NCBI RefSeq assembly: GCF_014698035.1
Contig: NZ_JACJSF010000015.1
Span: 1-64,000 of the forward strand
From: Desmonostoc muscorum FACHB-395
GTDB taxonomy: Bacteria > Cyanobacteriota > Cyanobacteriia > Cyanobacteriales > Nostocaceae
Direction of reading: 5' to 3'
Length of the DNA: 64,000 nt
Each line of letters starts with the position of its first letter. Position 1 is the stretch's first letter. Positions 45,954 through 55,618 of this stretch are shown here, piece by piece. A model generated the notes under the pieces. It saw only the letters and a program-made list of their open reading frames with translations. It did not search any database and was not told the origin of the DNA. Made by a program: the position numbers and the translations under genes.

Positions 45954-47186
45954 ATGAGTAATGTTCAAGCATCGTTTGAAGCAACAGAAGCTGAATTTCG
46001 CGTGGAAGGTTACGAAAAAATTGAGTTTAGTCTTATCTATGTCAATGGTGCATTTGATATCAGTAACAGAGAAATTGCAGACAGCTATGAGAAGTTTGGC
46101 CGTTGTTTGACTGTAATTGATGCTAATGTCAACAGATTATATGGCAAGCAAATCAAGTCATATTTTAGACACTATGGTATTGATCTGACCGTAGTTCCCA
46201 TTGTGATTACTGAGCCTACTAAAACCCTTGCAACCTTTGAGAAAATTGTTGATGCTTTTTCTGACTTTGGTTTAATCCGCAAGGAACCAGTATTAGTAGT
46301 GGGTGGTGGTTTAACCACTGATGTAGCTGGGTTTGCGTGCGCTGCTTACCGTCGTAAGAGTAACTATATTCGGGTTCCGACAACGCTGATTGGTTTGATT
46401 GATGCAGGTGTAGCAATTAAGGTTGCAGTCAACCATCGCAAGTTAAAAAATCGCTTGGGTGCATATCATGCTCCTTTGAAAGTCATCCTCGATTTTTCCT
46501 TCTTGCAAACATTACCAACGGCTCAAGTTCGTAATGGGATGGCAGAGTTGGTCAAAATTGCTGTTGTGGCGAACTCTGAAGTCTTTGAATTGCTGTATGA
46601 GTATGGCGAAGAGTTGCTTTCCACTCACTTTGGATATGTGAATGGCACAAAGGAACTGAAAGCGATCGCACATAAACTCAATTACGAGGCAATAAAAACT
46701 ATGCTGGAGTTGGAGACTCCAAACTTGCATGAGTTAGACCTCGATCGCGTCATTGCCTACGGTCACACTTGGAGTCCGACCTTAGAATTAGCTCCGATGA
46801 TACCGTTGTTTCACGGTCATGCCGTCAATATAGATATGGCTTTGTCTGCAACCATTGCAGCAAGACGTGGCTACATTACATCAGGAGAACGCGATCGCAT
46901 TTTGAGCTTGATGAGTCGTATAGGTTTATCAATCGATCATCCTCTACTAGATGGCGATTTGCTCTGGTATGCTACCCAATCTATTAGCTTGACGCGAGAC
47001 GGTAAACAACGCGCAGCTATGCCCAAACCCATTGGTGAGTGCTTCTTTGTCAACGATTTCACCCGTGAAGAACTAGATGCAGCTTTAGCTGAACATAAAC
47101 GTCTGTGTGCTACATACCCTCGTGGCGGAGATGGTATTGACGCTTACATAGAAACTCAAGAAGAATCCAAACTATTGGGAGTGTGA
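45954..47186 (+). CDS. mysA: Demethyl-4-deoxygadusol synthase (MysA)
   Basis: A 410-residue sugar-phosphate cyclase related to dehydroquinate synthase. It turns sedoheptulose 7-phosphate into demethyl-4-deoxygadusol, the first step to MAAs. NAD-binding [20 protein letters not shown], the [18 protein letters not shown] loop, and metal ligands in [24 protein letters not shown] and FHGHAV are all seen. Length and the adjacent O-methyltransferase separate it from the related EEVS, DOI and DHQ synthases. It is followed by mysB after 4 bp. Confidence 0.95.
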   Translation: MSNVQASFEATEAEFRVEGYEKIEFSLIYVNGAFDISNREIADSYEKFGRCLTVIDANVNRLYGKQIKSYFRHYGIDLTVVPIVITEPTKTLATFEKIVDAFSDFGLIRKEPVLVVGGGLTTDVAGFACAAYRRKSNYIRVPTTLIGLIDAGVAIKVAVNHRKLKNRLGAYHAPLKVILDFSFLQTLPTAQVRNGMAELVKIAVVANSEVFELLYEYGEELLSTHFGYVNGTKELKAIAHKLNYEAIKTMLELETPNLHELDLDRVIAYGHTWSPTLELAPMIPLFHGHAVNIDMALSATIAARRGYITSGERDRILSLMSRIGLSIDHPLLDGDLLWYATQSISLTRDGKQRAAMPKPIGECFFVNDFTREELDAALAEHKRLCATYPRGGDGIDAYIETQEESKLLGV

Positions 47187-47190
47187 AAAC

Positions 47191-48024
47191 ATGACCAGTA
47201 TTTTAGGACGAGATACCGCAAGACCAATAACGCCACATAGCATTCTAGTAGCACAGCTACAAAAAACCCTCAGAATGGCAGAGGAAAGTAATATTCCTTC
47301 AGAGATACTGACCTCTCTGCGCCAAGGGTTGCAATTAGCAGCAGGTTTAGATTCCTATCTGGATGATTGCACTACCCCTGAATCGACCGCATTGACAGCA
47401 CTAGCGCAGAAGACCAGCATAGAAGACTGGAGTAAACGCTTCAGTGATGGTGAAACAGTGCGTCAATTAGAGCAAGAAATGCTCTCAGGACATCTTGAAG
47501 GACAAACACTAAAGATGTTTGTGCATATCACTAAGGCTAAAAGCATCCTAGAAGTGGGAATGTTCACAGGATATTCAGCTTTGGCAATGGCAGAGGCTTT
47601 ACCAGATGATGGGCGACTGATTGCTTGTGAAGTAGACTCTTATGTGGCCGAGTTTGCTCAAACTTGCTTTCAAGAGTCTCCCCACGGCAGCAAGATTTTT
47701 GTAGAAGTAGCACCTGCACTAGAGACGCTGCACAAGCTGGCAGCTAAAAAAGAATCCTTTGATCTGATCTTCATTGATGCGGATAAAAAGGAGTATGTAG
47801 AGTACTTCCAAATTATCTTGGATAGCCATTTACTAGCTCCCCACGGGTTAATCTGTGTAGATAATACTTTGTTGCAAGGACAAGTCTACCTGCCATCAGA
47901 ACAGCGTACAGCCAATGGTGAAGCGATCGCTCAATTCAACCGCATTGTCGCCGCAGATCCTCGTGTAGAGCAAGTTCTGTTACCCATACGAGATGGTATA
48001 ACCCTGATTAGACGCTTGGTATAA
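47191..48024 (+). CDS. mysB: O-methyltransferase of MAA synthesis (MysB)
   Basis: A 277-residue SAM-dependent methyltransferase of the caffeoyl-CoA-type fold. SAM motif ILEVGMFTGYSALAMAEAL, RLIACEVDSYVAEFA, and metal/active-site FDLIFIDADKKEYVEYF are present; the N-terminal 90 residues are typical of MysB. It methylates demethyl-4-deoxygadusol to 4-deoxygadusol. It lies 4 bp after mysA, so the two are translationally linked. Confidence 0.95.
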   Translation: MTSILGRDTARPITPHSILVAQLQKTLRMAEESNIPSEILTSLRQGLQLAAGLDSYLDDCTTPESTALTALAQKTSIEDWSKRFSDGETVRQLEQEMLSGHLEGQTLKMFVHITKAKSILEVGMFTGYSALAMAEALPDDGRLIACEVDSYVAEFAQTCFQESPHGSKIFVEVAPALETLHKLAAKKESFDLIFIDADKKEYVEYFQIILDSHLLAPHGLICVDNTLLQGQVYLPSEQRTANGEAIAQFNRIVAADPRVEQVLLPIRDGITLIRRLV

Positions 48025-48088
48025 CAGGCTCTTCTCAATTCAAGGCATCTGATGTTATAGCAGTTCTCATTTGGATGCAATATCCGGT

Positions 48089-48112
48089 AGGGACGCACAT
48101 CTGTGCGTCCCT
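48089..48112 (+). repeat. Perfect hairpin between mysB and mysC
   Basis: AGGGACGCACA and TGTGCGTCCCT form an 11-bp stem with a 2-nt centre, between the mysB stop and the mysC ATG. It matches the dispersed GTAGGGACGCACA repeat of Nostoc. It could lower or stabilise downstream message; the mysC start (48148) is 35 bp after it. Confidence 0.7.
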
Positions 48113-48147
48113 ATAAAAGAACCGCATTCCACGTCAAGGAAAAATTT

Positions 48148-49533
48148 ATGGCACAATCAATCTCTTTATCTCTTCCTCAATCCACAACGCCATCAAAGGG
48201 TGTGAGGATAAAAATAGCAGCTCTATTCAAGACTATCGGGACTTTAACACTACTGCTGATAGCCTTACCGCTTAATGCTTTGATAGTATTGATATCTCTG
48301 ATGTGGGGGCCGTTTACAAAAAAACCAGCCGTAGCCGCCCATCCCCAGAATATCTTGGTCAGTGGCGGTAAAATGACCAAAGCATTACAACTTGCCCGCT
48401 CCTTCCATGCAGCCGGACACAGAGTTATTCTGATTGAAGGTCATAAATACTGGTTATCAGGGCATAGATTCTCAAATGCTGTGAGTCGTTTTTATACAGT
48501 TGCTGCACCACAAGACGACCCAGAAGGCTATACCCAGGCGCTATTGGAAATTGTCAAACGAGAGAAGATTGACGTTTATGTACCCGTATGCAGCCCTGTA
48601 GCTAGTTATTACGACTCTTTGGCAAAGTCTGCACTATCAGAATATTGTGAGGTTTTTCACTTTGATGCTGATATAACCAAGATGCTGGATGATAAATTTG
48701 CCTTTACCGATCAGGCGCGATCGCTTGGTTTATCAGTCCCCAAATCATTTAAAATCACCGATCCTGAACAAGTTATCAACTTCGATTTTAGTAAAGAAAC
48801 GCGCAAATATATTCTTAAGAGTATTTCTTACGACTCAGTTCGCCGCTTAAATTTAACCAAACTTCCTTGTGATACTCCAGAAGAGACAGCAGCGTTTGTC
48901 AAGAGTTTACCCATCAGCCCAGAAAAACCTTGGATTATGCAAGAATTTATTCCTGGGAAAGAATTATGCACCCATAGCACAGTCCGAGACGGCGAATTAA
49001 GGTTGCATTGCTGTTCAAATTCTTCAGCGTTTCAGATTAACTATGAAAATGTCGAAAATCCCCAAATTCAAGAATGGGTACAACATTTCGTCAAAAGTTT
49101 ACGGCTGACTGGACAAATATCTCTTGACTTTATCCAAGCTGAAGATGGTACAGCTTATGCCATTGAATGTAATCCTCGCACCCATTCGGCGATCACAATG
49201 TTCTACAATCACCCAGGTGTTGCAGAAGCCTATCTTGGTAAAACTCCTCTAGCTGCACCTTTGGAACCTCTTGCAGATAGCAAGCCCACTTACTGGATAT
49301 ATCACGAAATCTGGCGATTGACTGGGATTCGCTCTGGGCAACAATTGCAAACTTGGTTTGGGAGATTAGTCAGAGGTACAGATGCCATTTATCGCCTGGA
49401 TGATCCGATACCATTTTTAACTTTGCACCATTGGCAGATTACTTTACTTTTGCTACAAAATCTGCAACGACTCAAAGGTTGGGTCAAAATCGATTTTAAT
49501 ATCGGTAAACTCGTGGAATTAGGGGGCGACTGA
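48148..49533 (+). CDS. mysC: ATP-grasp ligase, mycosporine-glycine synthase (MysC)
   Basis: A 461-residue enzyme that ligates glycine to 4-deoxygadusol using ATP. A hydrophobic segment near residues 30-55 (TLTLLLIALPLNALIVLISL) is typical of MysC and suggests membrane association. The ATP-grasp core shows ILVSGGKMTKALQLARSFHAAG, EKPWIMQEFIPGKELC and LDFIQAEDGTAYAIECNPRTHS. The ATG at 48148 follows AAGGA by 8 nt; the frame upstream runs into the hairpin and is not part of the protein. Confidence 0.95.
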   Translation: MAQSISLSLPQSTTPSKGVRIKIAALFKTIGTLTLLLIALPLNALIVLISLMWGPFTKKPAVAAHPQNILVSGGKMTKALQLARSFHAAGHRVILIEGHKYWLSGHRFSNAVSRFYTVAAPQDDPEGYTQALLEIVKREKIDVYVPVCSPVASYYDSLAKSALSEYCEVFHFDADITKMLDDKFAFTDQARSLGLSVPKSFKITDPEQVINFDFSKETRKYILKSISYDSVRRLNLTKLPCDTPEETAAFVKSLPISPEKPWIMQEFIPGKELCTHSTVRDGELRLHCCSNSSAFQINYENVENPQIQEWVQHFVKSLRLTGQISLDFIQAEDGTAYAIECNPRTHSAITMFYNHPGVAEAYLGKTPLAAPLEPLADSKPTYWIYHEIWRLTGIRSGQQLQTWFGRLVRGTDAIYRLDDPIPFLTLHHWQITLLLLQNLQRLKGWVKIDFNIGKLVELGGD

Positions 49534-49599
49534 GTAATTCGTAATTGGTAATTTGTAGTTATGATGTCTGCCGAATCAATCATAATAAATAGTTTGTAG

Positions 49600-49636
49600 T
49601 GGGGACTGAAGTCCCCAAAGACAGGACTAAAGTCCT
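49600..49636. terminator. Two adjacent hairpins between convergent mysC and mysD
   Basis: TGGGGACT-GA-AGTCCCCA (49600-49617) and AGGACT-AA-AGTCCT (49623-49636) follow each other in the 150-bp gap. Transcripts from both sides end here. They resemble a Nostoc dispersed repeat (GGACTGAAGTCC), and T-tracts are weak, so a bidirectional terminator is likely but not certain. Confidence 0.5.
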
Positions 49637-49684
49637 TATTACGAACAAGCTCATTTTGACTAATGAATTTCGAATTCTGTTGTA

Positions 49685-50710
49685 TTACTTGCCCAACGTT
49701 TCATTTATAGCGGTTATTAATAAATCATTTAGAGGGATTCCGGCTGCTTTCGCCATAGAAGAAATCACACTTTTGGGGGCAAAAGAACAATACAATCCTG
49801 CTTCTAAGAACCAAGGTTGTCCCTTTGGATCAATCCGAAAGTCAAATAAACTGTAATGGCGACAACCCAAAGCCTGATGACACTTTTTAGCGACTTGCTG
49901 AACCTTTTGGGTGATTGGGTCGTTAGGGTCTAAAATCCAAGCCTTGATATTATCTTTAGCAGTCAAATGCAAGTCTCCATCGTCCGTTTGTTGGAGTTTA
50001 TCAGCATAGTTGCGAATGGGTTTATCGTGGGGATCTACCAGATATTCTTCAAGGGGTAAACCTATTAGTTCACCGTCTTTTACAATGATGCCACATCTGA
50101 CTTCTCGACCAAGTTCGATGAATGCTTCTACGATGACCTCATCTGCATATTCAAATGCTTTCTTTAAGGCAGCATCATATTCAGTCACATCTTTAACTAA
50201 GACTACTCCTAAAGAGTTGTCAGAACTTACGGGTTTGACGACTGCTGGAGGTGTAATTGTTGGAATATCTCCTTGGCGAAGCAATTCTCCATGAGGCACT
50301 TTTACCCCTGCTGCTTCGACAATTGCTTTGGCTCTGGCTTTGTGGGCCGCGATCGCCATAATATCTGGGGTATTCCCTACATAAGGGATCTTGAGCAGAT
50401 CGAATAGGGCACGGTACTGAGTCATTCCAGGAATACAAAACATTTGTGGTAACATCATGTCAATGTTTTGACCTGTTAGAAATTGTATGGCATCAAACAC
50501 AGGAATCGGTTTGGTGAGAGCAATATTTTCTCGACTGAGAGAGTCAGGAAATCGCCACTGCCGATCGGGTGTGATATATGCAATTTGAAAATTATAAAGC
50601 GATGGATCTGCTGTTGCAGCCAAACAGTCTTGGGCGTAAAGACGTGATAAATCACAGTAAAAATTATTGTGTGCAGACCCAACTAAATGAAGGATGTTAA
50701 GTACTGGCAT
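49685..50710 (-). CDS. mysD: D-Ala-D-Ala ligase-like MAA ligase (MysD)
   Basis: A 341-residue ATP-grasp enzyme that joins a second amino acid (Ser or Thr, giving shinorine or porphyra-334) to mycosporine-glycine. Visible: LPQMFCIPGMTQYRALFDLLKIPYVGN, then AVVKPVSSDNSLGVVLVKDV, EVIVEAFIELGREVRCGII and FLEAGLYCSFAPKSV. It is on the opposite strand, convergent with mysC, as in N. punctiforme. Context, not sequence alone, separates it from cell-wall Ddl. No NRPS-type MysE gene or MysH gene is nearby. Confidence 0.93.
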   Translation of the reverse strand: MPVLNILHLVGSAHNNFYCDLSRLYAQDCLAATADPSLYNFQIAYITPDRQWRFPDSLSRENIALTKPIPVFDAIQFLTGQNIDMMLPQMFCIPGMTQYRALFDLLKIPYVGNTPDIMAIAAHKARAKAIVEAAGVKVPHGELLRQGDIPTITPPAVVKPVSSDNSLGVVLVKDVTEYDAALKKAFEYADEVIVEAFIELGREVRCGIIVKDGELIGLPLEEYLVDPHDKPIRNYADKLQQTDDGDLHLTAKDNIKAWILDPNDPITQKVQQVAKKCHQALGCRHYSLFDFRIDPKGQPWFLEAGLYCSFAPKSVISSMAKAAGIPLNDLLITAINETLGK

Positions 50711-51392
50711 AATTCATCTTTTTATCTATTATTATAGCTGGATTTTACTGATTAATAAAGTTCTAAGACAACGCTTTTTCTAAAAATTGCACTAGCCTAT
50801 TAGATTGTGAGATATTCAAAATTCCACTATGACAGCAATTTAAATGTCATCACTCTTGCATTCCGATATATTATCGTAGTATAAATAAGGTAAAGTCTGA
50901 TATTTTTCAGAGTATCTTTGCAGAAGTTTTGTGTTTATGTAAGGAAATTTAAACGACTTACGAGAGTAATTAACCAAACCTTCAGTTAATAGTTAGTTTA
51001 ATCGAAGTCGATGATAAAAATAAACCGAGTTGCCTTCATTAATTAATTATTTAAGAGTAAATTTGAATACTTATTCAATACTGAGTTGGGAATCCAATGA
51101 ACACAAAATAACGGAAAATTATAAGCTATAAAGCATCCTTGCTCCTCGTTCTCATAACCCAAAGAAAGAAACCAAGAAGAAAACAGAAGCCAAGGAAATC
51201 TGGTGCAGCCTTACAAATAAATGGTATAAATACTTACAAGATGAAAATCTAGTGCTATAGGAATAAAGCAGTTAAGCCTTCCTGTGCGATGAGCTTAAAA
51301 TAAGAAAACGGTAAACTTAGAAGATAACAAGATAGTAACCCATTTTGCTATCAGTTAAGCTCAACTTTCGCTTCCCATATTTGGGAAACTAT
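50711..51392. other. 682-bp gap between mysD and the CNNM gene
   Basis: AT-rich with no full gene. At about 51170-51260 a frame open on the plus strand reads KKKTEAKEIWCSLTNKWYKY, which looks like protein, possibly a transposase remnant, with no start codon. A 16-bp palindrome TTCCCA-TATT-TGGGAA at 51372-51387 ends 5 bp before the next ATG and covers its ribosome site. Confidence 0.5.
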
Positions 51393-52433
51393 ATGCTACA
51401 GCTTCTCCTCATTGTGTTTGTTATCCTTTTAGGTTCAGCAATTTGTTCTAGTGTAGAAACAGCCCTGTTTTCTGTTTCAACCCTGAGAGTCAGACAATTA
51501 GCACAATCCAATAGTCCATCCGCAGTAAGACTTTTAGCGATTCGTGAAAATATGAATCGACCGATTGCGGCTCTTGTAATCCTCAATAATACTTTCAATA
51601 TCATTGGTAGTATTCTTACAGGTAGTATTGCTGTTCAGGTTTTAGGAGACAAATGGCTTGGTGTATTTTCAGGAATATTGACATTCTTGATTATCATCTT
51701 TGGTGAAATCATCCCAAAGACAATTGGAGAGCGTTATTCTGAGCAACTCGCCATACTTGCGGCTTTACCTGTAGCTGGACTTGCTATTGCTTTCACACCC
51801 TTAGTCTGGATTCTAGAAAATGTTACTGCACCCTTTGCCAAAGGGAAAAAACGACCAACCACGAATGAGGCTGAAATCAAGCTATTGGCAAAGATTGGGC
51901 ATCAAGAGGGAATTATCGAAAGCGATGAAGCAGAAATGATCCAGCGAGTGTTTAGATTAAATGATGTGACAGCATCTGACTTAATGACACCCCGAATCAT
52001 GCTGACATATATTTATGGAAATATGACTCTTGCTGAGGCGAAAGCAAATATTATCGCGTCTCAACACACCCGGATTATTGTAATAAATGAATCTCTGGAT
52101 GAAATTATTGGATATGCTCTCAAACAGAATTTACTGACAGCGATGGTTGAAGGAAGTAACAATCAAAAAATCGCTAGTCTGGCTCGAAAAGTCAACTTTG
52201 TTCCTGAGATAATTCGAGCAGATAAACTGTTAAAAAATTTCATAGAAGCTCGTGAACATCTTGCAGTAGTGGTAGACGAATATGGAAGCATCGCTGGTGT
52301 CGTCACTTTGGAAGATGTGCTTGAGGTGATAACTGGTGAAATTGTAGATGAGACTGATAGAACTGTTGATTTGCAAGAAATTGCCCGCAAGAAACGAGAA
52401 AAAATGTTGCAATCTGCCGCTAGTAGCAATTAA
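51393..52433 (+). CDS. CNNM/CorC-type membrane protein with CBS domains
   Basis: A 346-residue protein. Three or four membrane helices form the DUF21 domain (about 1-170; LGSAICSSVETALFSVSTLR, then GEIIPKTIGERY), followed by two CBS motifs (about 190-320; DLMTPRIMLTYIYGNMTLAE and LAVVVDEYGSIAGVVTLEDVLEVITGEI). Related proteins move or sense Mg2+ or Co2+. The ATG at 51393 gives a clean first helix; the frame is open 16 codons further up. No CorC_HlyC domain follows the CBS pair, so it is the short type. Confidence 0.88.
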   Translation: MLQLLLIVFVILLGSAICSSVETALFSVSTLRVRQLAQSNSPSAVRLLAIRENMNRPIAALVILNNTFNIIGSILTGSIAVQVLGDKWLGVFSGILTFLIIIFGEIIPKTIGERYSEQLAILAALPVAGLAIAFTPLVWILENVTAPFAKGKKRPTTNEAEIKLLAKIGHQEGIIESDEAEMIQRVFRLNDVTASDLMTPRIMLTYIYGNMTLAEAKANIIASQHTRIIVINESLDEIIGYALKQNLLTAMVEGSNNQKIASLARKVNFVPEIIRADKLLKNFIEAREHLAVVVDEYGSIAGVVTLEDVLEVITGEIVDETDRTVDLQEIARKKREKMLQSAASSN

Positions 52434-52571
52434 TGCAGTTACCTAAATAATCACACGGTACATTAATTTCCTCCTCTCTTTTCTCTGCGTTCTCAGCGCC
52501 TCTGCGGTTCGATTCCTAAAAACGATCGCCATCTGGTGCGTCAAACCCCGTTAACGCACCCCACCAATCAT

Positions 52572-54845
52572 CTATTCGTCAATTTGACCAACGCGGCGAA
52601 TATTCAAAATGTCGCTCATTTTCTTAATTTGGACGAACACTTGCTCTAATTGGGAGCGATCGCGTATATCTATTCCTAAATCCATCAATGCAGGTTGACC
52701 AACAGAGGTTTTCACCTGAGCATGGCGAACATTGATTCCTTGGTCACTCAACCGTGACAAAATATCTTTTAGCACCCCTACACGGTCAAGGGCTTCAATT
52801 TGAACATCTACTGGATACGTGTGCGGACGACCGCTATTTTCGGCGCTTGGGTTCCACCTAACTGGTACTAAGCGCTCATATTCCACAGTCTCTAGATTAT
52901 GGCAGCCTTGGCGATGAATTGAAATCCCCCTACCTCGCGTCACCACACCAATAATCGGTTCGCCAGGAATCGGGGTACAACATCCAGCTAAATGATATAC
53001 CAACCCCTCTACCCCAACAATAGGCGAATCACTGGCGCGGGAAGTAGTTGGAGGCGCATCTCGTAAAGCTTTTGATGTAGTAGATGGTTCTTTGGGGATA
53101 AATGGCGACACTGTGGAAACTGGTTGTTGTCCCTTCGCCACTTCTCGCCAACGATTTAGCACCAAGTTCAACGTCACTTCACCGTAACCCAAACCGGCAA
53201 GTAAATCGTCCACACTGTGGTAGTTACATTTTTCAGCAACAATCTGCATTGCATCGGACTTTAGTAAACTATCAAAACCAGTTTTACCTAGTTCCTTTTC
53301 TAACAATTCCCGTCCACGGGCAACATTTTCTTCGCGGCGCGATCGCTTGTACCATTGTTTGATCCGATATTTTGCCGCCGAACTTCTGACAAAGTTCAAC
53401 CAATCCAAACTCGGATGGCAGTTCTTTTGGGTAAGAACCTCTACAATATCGCCATTTTGCAGTCGGGTTGACAGAGACACCATTCGCCCATTTACCCGCG
53501 CCCCTGAACAGTGGTTTCCAACTTCCGTATGAATGCGATAAGCAAAATCTACAGTGGTAGAACCGGGGCTTAAAGGAACAACATCCCCCTTAGGGGTGAA
53601 GACATAGACATCATCTTCAAATAGATTATCCTTGACACTATCAAGATATTCTTGTGCGTCCTTGAGATCGGTTTGCCATTCTAGCAGTTGCCGCAGCCAA
53701 GTAAACTTGTCATCTGTCCCTGTCAAATGGCTAATACTAGAACCTCCAGTTTCTTTGTATTTCCAATGGGCGGCAATCCCATACTCGGCGATATGATGCA
53801 TTTCGATTGTTCGAATTTGCACCTCTAAGGGACGGCCAGTTAGTCCAATCACCCCAGTATGCAACGACTGGTAACGGTTAGGCTTGGGCAGCCCAATGTA
53901 ATCTTTAAATCTCCCAGGAATTGGGCGAAAAGCATCATGAACCACCGCCAACGCCCGATAGCATTCCTCATTGCTTTGAACAATAATCCGCAGCGCTGCC
54001 AAATCGTAAATTTCATGAAATTCCTTTTGCTGGCGGTGCATTTTTTGGTAAATGCTATAAAGGTGCTTGGGACGACCGCTAATATCCTGAAAGCGGATTC
54101 CGGCTTGCTGCAAACGCTCTTGCAACATATTCGTAGCTCTAGCCAGTTTCTCTTCTCGCGCCGTCCGTTTTTCAGAAACAAGCTCTTGCATTTGGCGAAA
54201 AGCTTCTGGTTCCAAATACTTAAAAGCCAAATCTTCCAGTTCCCATTTAATTCGCCAAATCCCCAAGCGATTGGCTAAAGGCGCGAATATATCTCGCGTT
54301 TCTTGGGCACTGCGGCGGCGGCTGGCCTCTGACATATATTGTAAAGTTCGCATATTATGCAAACGATCTGCCAATTTCACTACAATGACCCGAATATCTT
54401 GCGCCATTGCCAAAAACATCCGCCGGAAGTTTTCGGCTTGGCTTTCGGTTTTGCTGGTGAAATTGATTTTAGAAAGCTTTGTTACACCTTCAACCAATTG
54501 CCGCACTTCTGCGCCAAAGCGTTCTTCAATTTCTTGACTTGTAACTTCTGTATCTTCAACTACATCATGGAGAAATCCAGCTGCTATCATAGCAGCACTA
54601 CCTCCCAAGTCATGCAGCAAGTCGGCTACAGCAATGGGATGAGCAATGTATGGTTCTCCAGATTTGCGGTATTGACCTTGATGCAGTTGGTAAGCAAATT
54701 CAAATGCGCGACCAATTAAAACTGCATCACTATGCCTTCGGTCATCTTCTACTTCGCCGTTACTTGTCGATGACTCCTTCAAACATTTTTTTAACCATTC
54801 CGGAATGGCTAGATCAACTGATGAATTTATAGCTAGACTGCTCAT
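52572..54845 (-). CDS. Bifunctional (p)ppGpp synthetase/hydrolase (RelA/SpoT)
   Basis: A 757-residue long RSH enzyme. HD hydrolase domain (about 45-200; HPIAVADLLHDLGG, FLHDVVEDTEVT, KLADRLHNMRTL), synthetase domain (about 240-370; ISGRPKHLYSIYQKM, DLAALRIIV, PKPNRYQSLHT), TGS (about 400-460; VYVFTPKGDVVPLSPGSTTVDFAY), helical region with a ZFD-like Cys pair (AGCCTPIPGEPIIG), and ACT (about 675-757). Both catalytic halves look intact. It controls the stringent response to starvation and darkness. Confidence 0.95.
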   Translation of the reverse strand: MSSLAINSSVDLAIPEWLKKCLKESSTSNGEVEDDRRHSDAVLIGRAFEFAYQLHQGQYRKSGEPYIAHPIAVADLLHDLGGSAAMIAAGFLHDVVEDTEVTSQEIEERFGAEVRQLVEGVTKLSKINFTSKTESQAENFRRMFLAMAQDIRVIVVKLADRLHNMRTLQYMSEASRRRSAQETRDIFAPLANRLGIWRIKWELEDLAFKYLEPEAFRQMQELVSEKRTAREEKLARATNMLQERLQQAGIRFQDISGRPKHLYSIYQKMHRQQKEFHEIYDLAALRIIVQSNEECYRALAVVHDAFRPIPGRFKDYIGLPKPNRYQSLHTGVIGLTGRPLEVQIRTIEMHHIAEYGIAAHWKYKETGGSSISHLTGTDDKFTWLRQLLEWQTDLKDAQEYLDSVKDNLFEDDVYVFTPKGDVVPLSPGSTTVDFAYRIHTEVGNHCSGARVNGRMVSLSTRLQNGDIVEVLTQKNCHPSLDWLNFVRSSAAKYRIKQWYKRSRREENVARGRELLEKELGKTGFDSLLKSDAMQIVAEKCNYHSVDDLLAGLGYGEVTLNLVLNRWREVAKGQQPVSTVSPFIPKEPSTTSKALRDAPPTTSRASDSPIVGVEGLVYHLAGCCTPIPGEPIIGVVTRGRGISIHRQGCHNLETVEYERLVPVRWNPSAENSGRPHTYPVDVQIEALDRVGVLKDILSRLSDQGINVRHAQVKTSVGQPALMDLGIDIRDRSQLEQVFVQIKKMSDILNIRRVGQIDE

Positions 54846-54956
54846 ACAAGTGGGTTTGGATAGGATCGGTAGATAAGTGAATGATAAATAAAAGTGGCAG
54901 CATCACCTTAAGAAAATGCTGTCGCCTATTAACCTTGAAAATCCATTGATGGCAAA

Positions 54957-54990
54957 CAAAGCCTCAAATCCTGATTTGAGGCTTTTAGTG
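54957..54990 (+). terminator. Terminator-like hairpin between divergent relA/spoT and PatD-like genes
   Basis: GCCTCAAATC-CT-GATTTGAGGC is a perfect 10-bp stem followed by TTTT on the plus strand. No plus-strand gene is present upstream for it to end; it lies in the region from which both neighbours are transcribed. It could end a small RNA or attenuate the PatD-like gene. Confidence 0.55.
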
Positions 54991-55063
54991 CTGATAAGCC
55001 TTTAAGAAAGTTTATTGTAAAAGAAAAATTACTTGACACTAATACTATCTTAACTAGCACTGG

Positions 55064-55417
55064 ATGTCTTTAAACCCTGAGAAATATTTGGCACTCGTAA
55101 CCTTGCTAGAGCAATTACGCTCCGATGCCACAACGACCCAAATTGCTGCGCCTGAACTGCGAGTGCGTGTAGCCTCGTTGCAGCAATTTTTCGGACAGCA
55201 GATTGTGCCTTTGGCTGATGAAAACTGGCGAGTGCAGTCTTATCAAACGGAAATGAGCAAGCAATTGCGTTTGTTGGCAATAGATGTGATGTTTTTGCAA
55301 GGAGCGCGGCAGGCATCGACTGCACAGACGAGACTTCAGGCGATTAGCGATCGCTTGACAACCCTCATTCAGTACTGTAATGCTATTCTGCAACCAGAAG
55401 CGGAAGGAGAAAAATAA
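55064..55417 (+). CDS. PatD-like small helical protein (possible heterocyst frequency factor)
   Basis: A 117-residue all-helical soluble protein. Pattern: LNPEKYLALVTLLEQLRSDA, LRVRVASLQQFFGQQIVPL, then EMSKQLRLLAIDVMFLQGAR and RLQAISDRLTTLIQYCNAIL. It fits the cyanobacterial family that includes PatD, which tunes heterocyst spacing in Anabaena; I recall the family only partly and did not search. No clean NtcA site (GTA-N8-TAC) lies upstream. The name is tentative, but a real gene is near certain. Confidence 0.6.
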   Translation: MSLNPEKYLALVTLLEQLRSDATTTQIAAPELRVRVASLQQFFGQQIVPLADENWRVQSYQTEMSKQLRLLAIDVMFLQGARQASTAQTRLQAISDRLTTLIQYCNAILQPEAEGEK

Positions 55418-55499
55418 CAATTGTTCACCTTTTTCTCTAATTAATCCATCATCTCATTTACGACCGTTCGTGAAAAGTTATTTTGCTAACAAGTTATAA

Positions 55500-55618
55500 G
55501 GTGGGAATTGGGAATTGGGAATTGGGAATTGGGAATTGAGCATAGGTTATTCTTTCTCCTTGTCCCCCTTGTCCCCCTTGTCCCCCTTGTCCCCCTTGCC
55601 CCCCTTGCCCCCCTTGCC
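55500..55618. repeat. GGGAATT and CCCCCTTGT tandem repeats
   Basis: Six or so GGGAATT units are followed by CTTGTCCCC and CTTGCCCC units in the gap between the PatD-like gene and the convergent TetR gene. Open frames here (55508-55720) are translated repeat. Confidence 0.8.

Noticed and set aside
49599..49856. Open frame on the plus strand between mysC and mysD
   Set aside because: It overlaps the 3' end of mysD in antisense and begins in hairpin repeats.
55031..55050. Possible NtcA site (GTA...TAC) upstream of the PatD-like gene
   Set aside because: The spacing between GTA and TAC is 10 bases by my count, not the 8 of the NtcA consensus.
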